Source: Durusdinium trenchii
Lineage: Eukaryota; Sar; Dinophyceae; Suessiales; Symbiodiniaceae
Length of the DNA stretch: 64,000 bases
NCBI GenBank assembly: GCA_963970005.1
Contig: CAXAMN010022718.1
Location: 930,932-994,931 of the forward strand
Direction: 5' to 3'
Shown piece after piece: positions 52,259 to 62,666 of the stretch; position 1 is the stretch's first letter, and each line of letters begins with the position of its first letter. The translations under genes and the position numbers were made by a program. Under the pieces are notes generated by a model. It worked only from the letters and a program-made list of their open reading frames with translations, had not been told where the DNA came from and did not search any database.

Positions 52259-52482
52259 GTGTTTTGGAAAAGTCTAGCAATCCGGCGGCGGAAGCGGATG
52301 CCGCGAAGGTGATGCATTTCACTTTGAGCTGTGAAAGGGATGCGTTTTCCAAACAATCACTAGTACTGTTTGAGCTATGGTTCGGTCAAATGCACCAGCA
52401 AGCCTGTGGTACTTGTAGATTGAGATCGTTCATGCGACTCGCACTGTCACTGGCCAGTATGGAGGCCGGCCTCTCCACATAA
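52259..52482 (+). CDS. Candidate exon, possibly terminal
   Basis: The acceptor TGAACGCCAG|GT leads to VLEKSSNPAAEADAAK, where a GTGATG donor (52309) could end the exon. Read-through continues VMHFTLSCERDAFSKQSLVL FELWFGQMHQ to TAA at 52480. Both forms are natural. Confidence 0.4.
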
Positions 52483-53106
52483 AATCCAGCACCAGCTTGA
52501 ACACACATTGATTGCTATGATCAGGCCGGTGATCCTTTCACAAGTCTGAGGACCTTGTAAACTTGACAACATTTGACAACACGGTCCTGTTTGCCCTGGC
52601 ACATCCCTCTACCAACATGCTATAGATTTGAAACTGGGGGTCCAGTTTCTCTCAGTCTCCACCTTTTTGAGAATGTTTTGGCGGAAGAAAAGAAACATAT
52701 GAATGAGATTCATTCTGGTACCAGTTCCGTGGACTCTGCCCATTTGTCTTGTTCTCAACGCCCTGCAGCTTTCCAAATCTCTGAAGGTACCTAAAACGTT
52801 GAGAACGATTTAGAGAAATCTCGATTTAGCGGGTGCTTATCAAACAAACTATACCAACGAACATCCCGCAACTCACGCAAAAAATGATGAACATCCCGCA
52901 TCAAACACACGTCGCGCTATAACCCACAAGCCACAAATCCAGTCGTAGAATGTCGTACTTTGCAATGTTTCCAAATGGAATCCAAGTGGAACAGTGGATC
53001 GCGAGTCACGTGGCCATAACGATGAACGCACGATGAAACCACTGAAAAAACGGAAAAAGAAACACTCGACTTTTCTTTTGGGAGAATGACTATCTCCAGG
53101 ATTTGA

Positions 53107-53247
53107 GCACCGAATTGCTGCCTTTTTGGGGCCAACTCCGGTCCATCCGGTGCGATGGCCGCGTGGCCGCTTTCGGTCATCGAGGTGCTGCAAGAGTTGG
53201 CGACGCAGGGGCACTTGGGCAATCAGATGCTGCACAAGGCCTTGCAG
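53107..53247 (+). CDS. Candidate helical exon
   Basis: The frame PSGAMAAWPLSVIEVLQELA, then TQGHLGNQMLHKALQ, ends at a CAG|GTGGAG donor in phase 0. The 5' limit is uncertain (TTTGAG|CA near 53106, or later). Leu/Ala spacing matches the helical exons at 36.6, 45.7 and 57.9 kb. A 101-codon - frame overlaps. Confidence 0.45.
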
Positions 53248-54563
53248 GTGGAGCACGGAGCCGACCAATCGGTTGGTTGGTTGGTTGGACGGTGTTTCTT
53301 TCGTTCGTGCCGACCGGTTCGACCGACCAAGCGGTGTTTTGTTTCTTCGGTTGGAAAACCAAGCGAGCGCGAAAGAAGAGAAAGGGTCAGGACCGGCATC
53401 TCTCAGTCAGCATGCTATGATTCGATTTAGCGTGAACAAGCCAAAGGATTTCGCTTTGGCCAATTCGACCCAAAGCCAGATTTATTTGGGTCCATGTCTG
53501 TAGCTCGGCCTTTTGCTTCCGGATGCTCACGGTGTGAGAAAGCTCTCATGGTGGCCCAAGTTGCAGAAATCCGCTCAAGGTCTCCAACATTCCAAGCTCC
53601 TGAACTGAAGTGTAGTCTCGATACTCAAACAAGACATTGCCGCATCAGTATGCATGTGCTCAAATCCAAAGAACGATGGACAACGCAAAGACCCGGGTTT
53701 CCAGTGAAAACCCCGGGTATTTTGGGGAACCCTAGGAAATCTTCGGGTATCGGCTGCAAAGGTATATTGAACATCTATGGCAGATTTGATTTGATCTGAC
53801 ATCTTCGCCGAATTGCCGTGCCTCGAAGGCCCTCGAAGCGCCCTTGAAAGAACCCGGGTGGCACGAAATCACTTGTACCGCCCCCAGTGATCAGAATCGT
53901 GTTTGTTCTGAGAGTGAAGGAGTGAAGAGGGCGAGAGAGAGGTCATTTCAACCCATTCCCAGACCATGTTGCATAGAACGGTTGCATAGAAAACATTAGG
54001 ACATATGGTGGACATCTGGTGTTTGATTGACCCGGTCAATGGGACTGGCAGATAGTCTTAATCCATGGAGTGTGTTTGAGTTAGGGGATTGGAACCGGTC
54101 GGGGAGGTTTTCTGTGTGGGTGATGTAAGTCGTTTGACCATGTGAGAGACAGATCGAATGAACACCCCAGACACTCCTGGGACTGGCACATACATTGACC
54201 CCCTGAAATCAACCACCCCAACTGATTGGTATTTAGGCCAGTCCTATGAAGTGCTTGGGATATGAGAGTTTGTGATGTTTTTCCTATATGGTTCTCTGTG
54301 AGCCTTGCTTGGGCAATGAAGGTCTCCACCAGGTGTGATTGAATCACGTGCGGACAGAGGAAATCCCTCGTAGTTGAGGACCTTGCCCTACATGTGAAAC
54401 ACTGATCAGTTGAGTGCCAAGTTTGGAGCCCTGCTACTGCTCGCTTCCTTCCTGGCCCTTAGCAGTGTTCTGGCCACTCTTGCACCGTCGCCGGGTCCGT
54501 TTCTGAACAACTTGGTCTCCTAAGCTGTCGCTTCCTCTTCACCTGCACCTGCTCACGTCGCAG
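53248..54563. other. Stretch with repeats, no convincing exon
   Basis: 53270-53290 is a GGTTGGTTGGTTGGTTGGAC repeat. A 101-codon + frame (53494-53799) has average composition and no splice signals. A reversed family A MITE lies at 54165-54262. Confidence 0.4.
54165..54262. mobile_element. MITE-like family A copy, reverse orientation
   Basis: CCCAGACACTCCTGGGACTG, then TACATTGACCCCCTGAAATC AACCACCCCA (the family core reversed) and CCAGTCCTATGAAGTGCTTGGG. Confidence 0.65.
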
Positions 54564-54662
54564 AAACCAGGTGCAGCCTGTGCTTCAGCACTCTGCCACT
54601 GGGCAGCCTCGCGACCGCCTGGCGATGCCTTACGGGCCGCCTTGCTTAGGCGAGCGAACCGG
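54564..54662 (+). CDS. Candidate internal exon, 33 codons
   Basis: The acceptor TGCTCACGTCGCAG|A and donor CGG|GTGGTT bound exactly 33 codons in phase 0: KPGAACASALCHWAASRPPG DALRAALLRRANR. It is Ala-rich and helical with GC-rich codons. Another frame gives a 61-codon reading with weaker composition. Confidence 0.45.
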
Positions 54663-54951
54663 GTGGTTTGCGATCCCCTTGGGGAGCAAAACCAGACTTA
54701 AAGACTGGAAGATTCAGAGAACTCGGCACAAGCCACTGAGATGGGCCAGCAGTTGAGGTGTTTTTATTTGTAACTATATGGCCAACACATGGTTTTTCCG
54801 GTACGAGAGAGCGGAGGACCCTGGCGGGCTGCGATCAATTATCACATGTCGGTAGATACATGGCCCCTGTCACTGGACAAAATCCTGGACCACCAGTCCC
54901 ATTTCATCAAGGCCTTTCTTTTGATGTCTCCTTTCCTGCAACTTAAAACCA

Positions 54952-55015
54952 AATAACACACGACCCATAGGACTGCTGGGACGGACTGCCTTCAAAACGG
55001 CCTGTCTGGGGTGGT
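54952..55015. mobile_element. MITE-like family B fragment
   Basis: ACACGACCCATAGGACTGCT, then GGACTGCCTTCAAAACGGCC and TGTCTGGGGTGGTTTG; shares parts with the copies at 34.57 and 62.56 kb. Confidence 0.5.
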
Positions 55016-55016
55016 T

Positions 55017-55244
55017 TGTCCGGCCGTCCGCCGGGATATCGAGCGACGATTCTGTCACGAGATCCTCAACTCGTCGACCGAAACTGGTCTATACCACCGG
55101 AGGAGTTGGGATGCTCTATACCAGGACACCTCATCCTTCACCTCCTCGCTAGCTGGGGGGGCTAGCTGGGGGGCGATCAAGCTCGATGCCAGTCGCTCTT
55201 TGGGCGGGGTGCATCGACCCGGCGCCTGGGACAGCTCGACCTAA
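55017..55244 (+). CDS. Candidate terminal exon, ~75 codons
   Basis: The frame RDIERRFCHEILNSSTETGL, then YHRRSWDALYQDTSSFTSSL and SWGAIKLDASRSLGGVHRPG, runs to TAA at 55242. It is natural throughout, more so than the other frames. It begins at the edge of a family B fragment, so the 5' limit is unknown. Confidence 0.4.
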   Translation, partial: CPAVRRDIERRFCHEILNSSTETGLYHRRSWDALYQDTSSFTSSLAGGASWGAIKLDASRSLGGVHRPGAWDSST

Positions 55245-55796
55245 TGACGTCCAGGCCGGTGCACCAGTTCTTGGGGCACGGAAGCACCTGGAGAGAGGAC
55301 ACAGGCGGAGGGAAACTGAGGTGACTCAGACGGATGAGCGATAAAAGAAGACATCAACAAGCTGGCTTCAGGTGGCTTCAGGTCTGGGGGAGGTGGTTAA
55401 TCAAGATCCCTGGCTGCGTTTCACATCTTTTCCAGGTTCCCAGATCGTGGTTTAGGTGGGATGCTTTGAGGTTTTGAGGCAGAGGTAGGAGGTAGAAGGT
55501 AGATGTATGTGAAAGGTCTGAGAGGGTTGCTACGAATCCAGGGGCCTGGTTGGTGGCTTTACTCTCTACTTCTCACCAGAAGTCAAAAGATGTGAAGCTC
55601 ACCCCTGGTTTGTCCGGTTTGCAGGTAATCTTTCGATTTGTTCCTTCAACATGAGGTAGCTCCCCTTGGAAATTGGGGGAGGGGAAAGAATACATGTGTC
55701 TAATTCTTTCCCGAGTTGGACCATTTTGATTTTGCTTCAGGATGTTCTTCTTTTCCCTTCACTGAGTGAACACTGGGTGATTCCCCCAGGTACTGG
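55245..55796. other. Stretch with no convincing exon
   Basis: G/A-rich with short repeats (GCTTCAGGTGGCTTCAGGT at 55364, GGTAGGAGGTAGAAGGTAG at 55484). No frame worth calling. Confidence 0.4.
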
Positions 55797-55805
55797 GTGA
55801 TTTTT

Positions 55806-56054
55806 CGTGAACTCGGCCAGGCTGCCGAGTGTGAACACCCGGAACCGGTGGAAATGGAACCAACATGGAAATGGGTAGCAACTCAGCAACTCCAAGCTAT
55901 TTCAGTCACCCGACCCCCACTCACCCCACCCAGAAAACCGCGGGAAACCGCGCGTTGGTTCTCTTCTCAGGGCTGGCACGGGCGCGCGCTGCGGTGGCCA
56001 GGTGGACCGGCCGCGGAAGCGGCGCATAGTATGCGGCAGCGGGGTGGGTGTTGA
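55806..56054 (+). CDS. Candidate coding stretch, 82 codons
   Basis: The frame ELGQAAECEHPEPVEMEPTW KWVATQQLQAISVTRPPL continues to TGA at 56052. A splice may break it: CTTCTCAG|G at 55971 and CAG|GTGGAC at 56002 would make a short separate exon. No family is recognised. Confidence 0.35.
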   Translation, partial: RELGQAAECEHPEPVEMEPTWKWVATQQLQAISVTRPPLTPPRKPRETARWFSSQGWHGRALRWPGGPAAEAAHSMRQRGGC

Positions 56055-56960
56055 CCCGGCTATCCATGTGATAGCTGTGTTGATTCAAAGGAGTCACCAA
56101 GCTAGACTTGTTAGATCTAGGTTAGATTTCCTGGAAGAAGTGAAGGAAGAGAAGACGTTGCGAAAGGACATCATTATAGTTGCTTCAAGAGGCTCAAGCT
56201 CCAACTATTGCCTGGCTTCCGAAAGGACATAGATGATTGAAGTATATTGAGACCATTTCCTTATGCATGCTGAGGCCCTGCAAAACTCACCGACCAATAG
56301 ACTTTTCAAGTTGCTTTGGGGTATAATATGATGCAATGGACATATATACTGTATCATCTATGGCCCGCAGGTGCTTCACGTGCTTCATACTGCTGTGTAC
56401 ACTTCATACATCTTCATACCCTTGTGTCGTTCGTGTCTTTAAAACCTAGAGGGTCTAAGGCTTCCACATGAGCCACGGTCAAAACATGCAAAGACCGCTT
56501 TAGTAAAGAGGGGTAGGTTTGTGCTCACAACCCTGCAAAACGATAAGGTCCACCTCAAAACCGATAACCCCAGCACTGTATATGATCATAAGTATGCGAC
56601 AAACTCAAAAAAAACTGTAAAACGATAAGGTCCAACTCAAAACCGATGACTTCAATTTTTTAGTTGAAGAAGAATCAGGAGTTTTGACCGTGCCTCACAT
56701 CTAGGTTTCCTCCATGGAACAAGTTCAATCAACAGCACCTTGCCAACAGCCTTTCTCATTTTAAAGGGCTTTACCCTAAGCCATGGAACCGTGTTGAAGG
56801 ATTATATAGTATTAGCCAAATCTTTGATATGATATAAAAATAAGTTTGATATTATATATATTATATACATATTAGATTTTTATGTTCCACATCACATGTC
56901 TCTTCGATCCTAGCACCACAAAGCCCAACTTAATTCTATGCTGCGAAGATTTGTGGTTGA
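56055..56960. other. AT-richer spacer with short repeats
   Basis: Contains two tandem copies of the AAAACGATAAGGTC repeat (56535-56575 and 56618-56655) and an AT-rich run at 56805-56880. No convincing exon. Confidence 0.45.
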
Positions 56961-57152
56961 ATTCCTTCAACTGCCAAGTCCTTCGTTGTGAGGTGTCTCA
57001 GCTCGGTGCCTCAATCCTTGGACCTTTGGCAGAACGTGCTGCTGCAGTGCCGCACCATGGACCTGCAAAGCAGTCGCGAGGCTCCTCCAGTCGGGTCGAG
57101 ACAGGCGACCGCCTGGGCCGTCGCTGAGTGCATCGACTGGTTGGGCGCCTAA
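56961..57152 (+). CDS. Candidate terminal exon
   Basis: The frame is open from a TGA at 56958 to TAA at 57150. It reads SFVVRCLSSVPQSLDLWQNV LLQCRTMDLQSSREAPPVGS, then RQATAWAVAECIDWLGA. GC-rich third positions and natural composition are strongest from about 57005. GTGTCTCAG|C at 56999 is a likely acceptor. A parallel frame (LGASILGPLAERAAAVPHHG) is also open. Confidence 0.45.
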   Translation: MPSTAKSFVVRCLSSVPQSLDLWQNVLLQCRTMDLQSSREAPPVGSRQATAWAVAECIDWLGA

Positions 57153-57550
57153 ACCAGAGGTGGGGCACGGACCCGTTCGACTTTCCTAGTTCGGTACAAG
57201 GTGGTTACGGGTCCGAACGTTCAGGTCACTTAACCTCTGTAGGAACCCTTCTGAAATCCTAACATCAGATCCTCCCATGCCTGTGAATGGACTCACGAGG
57301 TCCACGGCTGCTGAAAACGACTCTAGCAGTTCTTCAATCCCTCCCACCTCGGAGCCAGATCTCGTCGTAGCTGGAGGGACCCCCAGGAGTTGGGTGGTAG
57401 ACATGGACACCCCTTCATCACAGCTAAGGGGTTATAGACACGCCTAGCCTGGAGGGTCCTGGTATATGTCGGATCTTCTCAGGACTGGATCACCTTTGAC
57501 CATCTTTTGCGGGGATGGGGCATAGCATACCCTACTCAACTAGTAACTAT

Positions 57551-57605
57551 AGGGCGTAGCCCAGGTTCACCTGGTAACAGTAACGGTAAAAGATGATCAC
57601 TGTGT
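57551..57605. repeat. Dispersed repeat shared with 42301
   Basis: AGGGCGTAGCCCAGGTTCACCTGGTAACAGTAACGG then TAAAAGATGATCA; see 42301-42365. Confidence 0.6.
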
Positions 57606-57909
57606 TTGTGTTTGAGAAAGACCTGCAACTGAACCATCATCATCCACTGGGCCCTGCTAATGGGCCTATACCGGTTTTCCGTATACCCAACACTCAACTA
57701 GTAAATGACAAAGGGCTAACCATGGTCAACCATGGTCAACCTGTGTTTTTTTTCAGTACTGGCTCCACAGTCTTTGGTGGGCACGTGCACCATGTGTCGG
57801 CCTGTTTATCACTCTTCCCGATCTGTTTCGGGTCCACTGCGGCGCGCCGCATGGCATTTCCCTCCAATCCGCTGGGCATCTTCGTGTGGATCGGATCGGA
57901 GCTCTGCAG

Positions 57910-58011
57910 GATCCGTTGACGCTGGCGGCACTGGAAGTCCTCTCCTCCGTGCGGAGCAAGAGTAAGGCGGAGGCCTCCAGAGCCTTGCAAGACCGGCTCG
58001 CCCAGGAAGAG
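57910..58011 (+). CDS. Internal exon, helical, 34 codons
   Basis: The acceptor GAGCTCTGCAG|G and consensus donor GAG|GTGAGG bound exactly 34 codons in phase 0: DPLTLAALEVLSSVRSKSKA EASRALQDRLAQEE. It is one of the cleanest exon-like units in the window. It is Leu/Ala-rich and amphipathic; no named fold. Read-through past the donor stays open for 22 codons, so a longer exon is possible. Confidence 0.5.
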
Positions 58012-58408
58012 GTGAGGATCGTCGGAGCCATGTCGCAGTGTCGCGCGACATGGCAAAGAGAAAGACGTTCTAATTGATGAGCTAACAACTTGGCATGGCT
58101 TCAACTTTAGGGTTGAACTGCAAGTTGAAATCGACAGCTTCAATTGTCATTCGCTCCAAGGTTCAAGAGTTGAGAACCCGTTGAAACCCTCAAACAAAAA
58201 CAAGAAGTTCGATCCTTCAAGCTGTGGCGAAGTGAAGCTAGGTCGGATCAAACAGGTCGGTGGAACTGTTTCGATTTCGACTGGCCGTTGCTTTGACCGA
58301 TGGGTCACCCTACGGCCCTGAGCCTTTTTTTGCCTTCCTCGCACTGGGACGACTGCGCCAGACCACCCTGCCGTTCGTCTCACCGTTTCGACGTCCATCC
58401 GTTTCGAG

Positions 58409-58501
58409 GCGGCGCTGGCGTCCGAGAAGCAGCGCTTGGCGGTGATGGCGCTGGGCGCGTGGAGCGTTTTGAAGCAGCGCTGGGGAGCCGAGGACGAATA
58501 A
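58409..58501 (+). CDS. Terminal exon candidate, helical
   Basis: The acceptor GTTTCGAG|G, then AALASEKQRLAVMALGAWSV LKQRWGAEDE and TAA. The frame is open upstream to 58319. GC-rich third positions, natural composition. The acceptor ends CGAG|G, as at 17551, 19194 and 44836. Neighbours at 57910 and 58999 share its helical character. Confidence 0.5.
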   Translation, partial: AALASEKQRLAVMALGAWSVLKQRWGAEDE

Positions 58502-58998
58502 CGACTCCGGTTGGTTTTGACGTTTTCTCGCTTGCAGTGTGGATCTTAGTGTGATGAAGTTTCAAAGGAACATGTCAACATGTTTGTTTCCTGTGGATTT
58601 GTATGGATTTGTATACTTGATAGATCTTGATAGATTTTGGAAGAAACAGTTGTGTACTGGTATTCTTGATATAACAACCAGAGACCACCCTGGACAGAAG
58701 AAATGAATTGAGGCAAGTCTTTGCAGTCCCTGAATGACCAAATTGTTCACACTCAAAAGACAATACGTGGACTTCAAGAGCATGTCTCCAGATCTAAAAT
58801 CTAAAGGACATTCAACATGCCTGTATTGAATTTCTAGCAAGCTTTGCAACGTAGCTTGGCTAAAAATGGTGACTTTCTCCACCTTCCAACATGATCTCAA
58901 CCTTTTCAGCTCCGAACTGTTCATAATTTACCAGGAGTTTGACTCTTTTCGTCCTTGGTCATTGCTGATTCATGATCCTGACCCGCGTCGCCCTCCAG

Positions 58999-59088
58999 GA
59001 CCTGCCCTGGGACTTTCTCACACCACTCCCGAGCAGCGCGAAACGAGCGCGAACAACACCCACTCCTTGGAGGAGGCGCTGGGCGCAG
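58999..59088 (+). CDS. Candidate 30-codon exon, frame ambiguous
   Basis: The acceptor GCCCTCCAG|G and donor CAG|GTGCGG bound 90 bases. The best frame reads PALGLSHTTPEQRETSANNT HSLEEALGA. A phase 0 frame, DLPWDFLTPLPSSAKRARTT, is also open. Confidence 0.4.
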
Positions 59089-60287
59089 GTGCGGCGGGCG
59101 GCGCAAATAGAAGCCGTATTACAATGCAATACGAGTATATATGTGTGTGATTACACTTAGCCTACATATCTCGAAATTTTGAGCGTTGGTTTTCTTTTGG
59201 ATGTTTCTTGGGGCATGTTTTTCTTTCTTGAGTTTGTCTCCGCCACGTGTACATTGTATACTTGAATCCTGCGGTGTGTCTTTCTGGAACGCATCCCTTC
59301 TCTTAAAGAGCTCTTCTGAGAGCAGAAGAGTTTGCCCATCTTTCGCTCAATTGGATTGTGCACATGGATTCACTCATCCAATGCATCATGCATTCGGACT
59401 TCCGCATCAACAGGTCTCCTCTTTCTCATCAACAGGTCCCCAACATCAACCGCCTTCGACAGCGCCACAGTAGCGACGTGTGGATTGTCCATCATGTTCA
59501 TGGTATCCATGCATGCAAGCACGCGCAGAAGTGGGTGTTTCCCAGACATGCATGTTGACTATATCATTCATGCGATTCATCCGACTGAACTGACTTCTGA
59601 ACAAAAGCTTCCTGGCCCTTCAGACATGTGCACTGACCTTCAGCCTTCTTTGTTTTTTTCGTGTGTTTCTTTTGTTCAGAAACCGGGTGGGACGTGCAGT
59701 CCAATGGCACTCCCGAACAAAGAGGCCTATGCCATGGGATTCGCACCCAGCAGCCTTGAGGACGGCCCAGGGACTGGGTGTGAGGGGATCGGAACTCGGA
59801 CTGGCTGGACTGAGGTGATTGCTGGGCGCATGGTTTTGGAGGATCCATAGGTTCCAAGGAGTTGGCCACCAGAGTAGGTGGAGAGAGAGAAGGGAGAAGG
59901 ATAAGAAGAAGTGGCCAACGGCCAAAACACGACGGAGCCCTGCCTTGAAGTTGATGTCCAATTTCATGACCTTGTAGTTTTGACATGTTTTGACCAATGG
60001 TGGGAGCAGGCAAGCAGGGTGCCTTTGTCGCCATCTCACCTGCTCTAGGCATGGTCGATGGAGCACCCGGATGGTCCTCATGGCTCGAGGCGCCGGTTGG
60101 GGTGGGTGTTTGGATCCAGGTAGGCATAGATACCAGTCCCATGGAGTGTCTGGATTGCTATATAGTCTTGGCCGAGGCGAATGAACTCTGTTAGGGCCAA
60201 CTTCCTTTGGCCATCAACATCTATGTCGGGTTATATACTTTTCATACTTTTGCTGCCTCTCCTGTTGTTTTTCTTTTCTTTTTTTGC
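59089..60287. other. Stretch with overlapping open frames, no call
   Basis: 59332-60142 carries a 172-codon + frame and a 192-codon - frame that overlap; neither has GC-rich third positions or splice signals. A family A right end (CCAGTCCCATGGAGTGTCTGG) lies at 60133-60153. Confidence 0.35.
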
Positions 60288-60322
60288 GAAACCTGCAAGC
60301 ACAACCTGTGCTTGCAGGTTTC
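60288..60322. repeat. Perfect 16-bp-stem hairpin at an acceptor
   Basis: GAAACCTGCAAGCACA (60288-60303) pairs perfectly with TGTGCTTGCAGGTTTC (60307-60322) across a three-base loop. The right arm contains the acceptor CTTGCAG|GTTTC of the following exon. Confidence 0.85.
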
Positions 60323-60470
60323 AGACCCCCGCCCCAACCTGTTCGAGGTCCCCGCCTTCCGCCTCTCCGTCCTCGCACCTGCAAGGCCAGAGGCCACGAA
60401 CGCCCCTCCCTGGAGCGCGCAGCGTCTCCTCGGCCCGAACGACGACGACGCCACCGTGGGAGCGATGAAG
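60318..60470 (+). CDS. Internal exon, 51 codons
   Basis: The acceptor CTTGCAG|G (inside a hairpin) and donor AAG|GTGTGG bound exactly 51 codons in phase 0: VSDPRPNLFEVPAFRLSVLA, PARPEATNAPPWSAQRLLGP, NDDDATVGAMK. Almost all third positions are G or C. The frame remains open past the donor to TAA at 60570 (WGGPRADTGESRRIQSAGVR), so a longer exon is possible. No family is recognised. Confidence 0.5.
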
Positions 60471-60854
60471 GTGTGGGGAGGGCCGAGGGCCGACACCGGC
60501 GAATCACGCCGCATCCAAAGCGCCGGAGTCAGGTTTTTGAGGTGCTTCGGATGGTGGGTTTTTAAGGTGTAAGTATCAGATATTTTTAGTTGTTAGGTCC
60601 AATGAACAAGTCACCAGCCTTGCATCTTGCAGTGGAGGCTGTTCACAGTTCTTTGTTGCCTTTGATCTTCGATTCTTCGAGGTAAATGTTGATGCAATTG
60701 CTATCATATACGGAGTCACATGTCGCTCGGGGTGGTGTGGCTCGTCCCATCCAGGGGTGGATGTGACACAGGCCCCCACCACCATGGATAGCACTGCTCG
60801 AGATGCTCCGGGACTTTTTGGGCAGGGATTTCTATTGTAGATATTTTTTTTTAA

Positions 60855-60932
60855 TGGCTTCTTGTTACTACTAGTATATAAGGCACTTATTACTAGTAGC
60901 GATGCACTTGTTACTAGTAGCTTAATTGTACT
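60855..60932. repeat. ACTAGT-rich short repeat family, locus 8
   Basis: CTTCTTGTTACTACTAGTAT, then CTTATTACTAGTAGCGATGC ACTTGTTACTAGTAGC. It forms the first codons of a misleading 205-codon open frame. Confidence 0.7.
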
Positions 60933-61019
60933 CTTAATTGTGTTTTTGTTTAAATTGCTTGAGCCCTTTGTTGTGAACAACCACCCAACTCCACTGTGGG
61001 TCCGCTGTTCATGCTGCGT

Positions 61020-61190
61020 CACACGCACCGACGACGTTCACGTCGACGTTCTCCGCGGAGAGACGCGGAGAGACGTCGTGCGTATACTGCGGACGTTGGA
61101 CCTGAAGAAGGGTCGGATCTTCCGGGGGAGTTTGAGGATCCTCATCGTTTCATCCATGCACCTTTTGCAAGTGTTTTCTATTGACTCCAT
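61020..61190 (+). CDS. Candidate Arg/Ser-rich exon
   Basis: The frame HRRRSRRRSPRRDAERRRAY TADVGPEEGSDLPGEFEDPH runs to TGA 61182. The RRRSP pattern would suit an SR-type RNA-binding tail, but another frame with TRTDDVHVDVLRGETRRDVV is open over the same bases, so this is uncertain. Confidence 0.25.
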
Positions 61191-61351
61191 CGGTGAATTG
61201 ATGTTGGAAAACCCCTCAAACAGATGGATAAGGAAAACCAAAAGATCATCAAAACGAACTAATCTTCTGCGTCCCATCAAAACGCCCTCTACTCTAAGAG
61301 ACTCTCTACCCTTCTCTCTAAAACGGCCCCTACTCCGCTGCGACGCCGCAG

Positions 61352-61480
61352 GCGTCGTACCCATGGAACCGGGCCGTGCGCAGGGAAGCCTGTGCAGCTG
61401 TGTGCCGAGGCTCGGAGAAGGCTGCTGCGTGCTCTCGACACGAAATCGGAACCCGGCTACCTGGGTTGACCAAAAATGAA
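61352..61480 (+). CDS. Candidate internal exon
   Basis: Acceptor GCGACGCCGCAG|G. The phase 0 frame reads ASYPWNRAVRREACAAVCRG SEKAAACSRHEIGTRLPG. Composition and third positions are coding-like until about 61470. The donor is not clear. The frame stays open into AT-richer sequence to 61567. Confidence 0.4.
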
Positions 61481-61539
61481 AGGACTATTAAGGAGGTCAA
61501 CCTATGCTGGTTTGGGGATATGTGTTTTGACCCACAGCC

Positions 61540-61608
61540 AATTGATCCGGGCACCACCTCCAACTGATAGGCATTGACCATATACATGGGAGTGTCTGGG
61601 ATGGAGCC
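61540..61608. mobile_element. MITE-like family A half copy
   Basis: CACCACCTCCAACTGATAGG CATTGACCATATACATGGGA GTGTCTGGGA: reversed core plus right end. Confidence 0.5.
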
Positions 61609-62333
61609 AAAACAAGTAAAACAAGCCCGCAAACTGGCGGATGAAACGAGGGTCGAGCTGCTGGGGGGATGTTTATGATGTTCACGGCAGTGTTTAGGTA
61701 TAGAAGATTGTTTGGTGGACACTTAGAAATAGGTGATATCAACCAAGGAACTGTATAGCCGTCCTAGTCAGTCCATTTTGTTTATGTTGATGAGGTCAGC
61801 TAAGGTCCCCTGGTTCTGACCCACAGCCATGGCGCACCTTATCCCATGTCGCTGAAAAGCCGCCGGCACAAAGATGGATAAGCATGCTGAGCACGATTTG
61901 ATGGTTATGGTTGTGGATCACGATTCCAGGTGTCCCTTCAACTAAAGGGCACAGCAATCTGGTTGAGGTCACATTACGGTGGCTCCTTGGCATCGCACCA
62001 TAAAGACTTTTTCGTGTTACGCTAGCTGCTTCCTGTAGCAGATATGCTTGACATTCACATATATCATATGTATAGTAGACATGGTTGATATTTGCATTGC
62101 ATATAATTCTGCATATATGCGTGCAACTCTCAAACAACAACTGGCATGGAGAAATCGATGGGGTGTTTTCACCTCCATGTAACGAGAAACAGCTGGTACG
62201 TACCTGAACCCGACTTCGGTCCTATCGTGGAACATGGGACATGACATGACTCTATACATAGGACCTTCAAAGTGACCTCTTTCCAAAAAATAACCGCAGT
62301 ACTGTATCCATTTTTCACGGTACCTTCATCCAG

Positions 62334-62464
62334 GTGGCGCTTCTTCGATCGCCTTGCAGCACCTTGATGCCGCGCTGGCAGGAGAGCGGATGCCAGGCGT
62401 GGTAGTCCCGGGGCGACGCCGACTCACTGGACGATCGTCCCTGAACAAGAAACAAAGACCGTAG
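62334..62464 (+). CDS. Terminal exon candidate, 42 codons
   Basis: The acceptor CCTTCATCCAG|GT, then GASSIALQHLDAALAGERMP GVVVPGRRRLTGRSSLNKKQ RP and TAG. The first half is Ala/Leu helical and the end is basic. The competing frames have stops. 61610-62333 upstream shows no convincing exon. Confidence 0.45.
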
Positions 62465-62552
62465 GCTTCCAACAACCATTAATTTAATAGACCTTACCGA
62501 ATCAACTAAGAACTTTACTTACAAAGGGAAGACATACAAAGGACCATATCCC

Positions 62553-62666
62553 AGTAGACACGACCCATGGGACTGCCATATATGCCCCGCCATTGACCCC
62601 CGTGGCACCACCCCTGGCCGTTTTGAAGGCAGTCCTACGGCAGTCCCATGGAGTGTCTGGGATAGA
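62553..62666. mobile_element. MITE-like, hybrid of family A and B ends
   Basis: The left end AGACACGACCCATGGGACTGCC (family B type) and right end GGCAGTCCCATGGAGTGTCTGGGA (family A type) pair as inverted repeats with small differences. The core ACCACCCCTGGCCGTTTTGAA is shared with 29.95 and 34.63 kb. Confidence 0.75.

Noticed and set aside
53494-53799. 101-codon + ORF
   Set aside because: Average composition, with a direct repeat of CCCGGGT-type sequence and no splice context.
59332-60142. Overlapping 172-codon + and 192-codon - ORFs
   Set aside because: Neither has coding-type third positions or splice sites, and they mirror each other.
60862-61479. 205-codon + ORF
   Set aside because: Starts inside the ACTAGT repeat, and its composition changes abruptly several times; better local frames exist.
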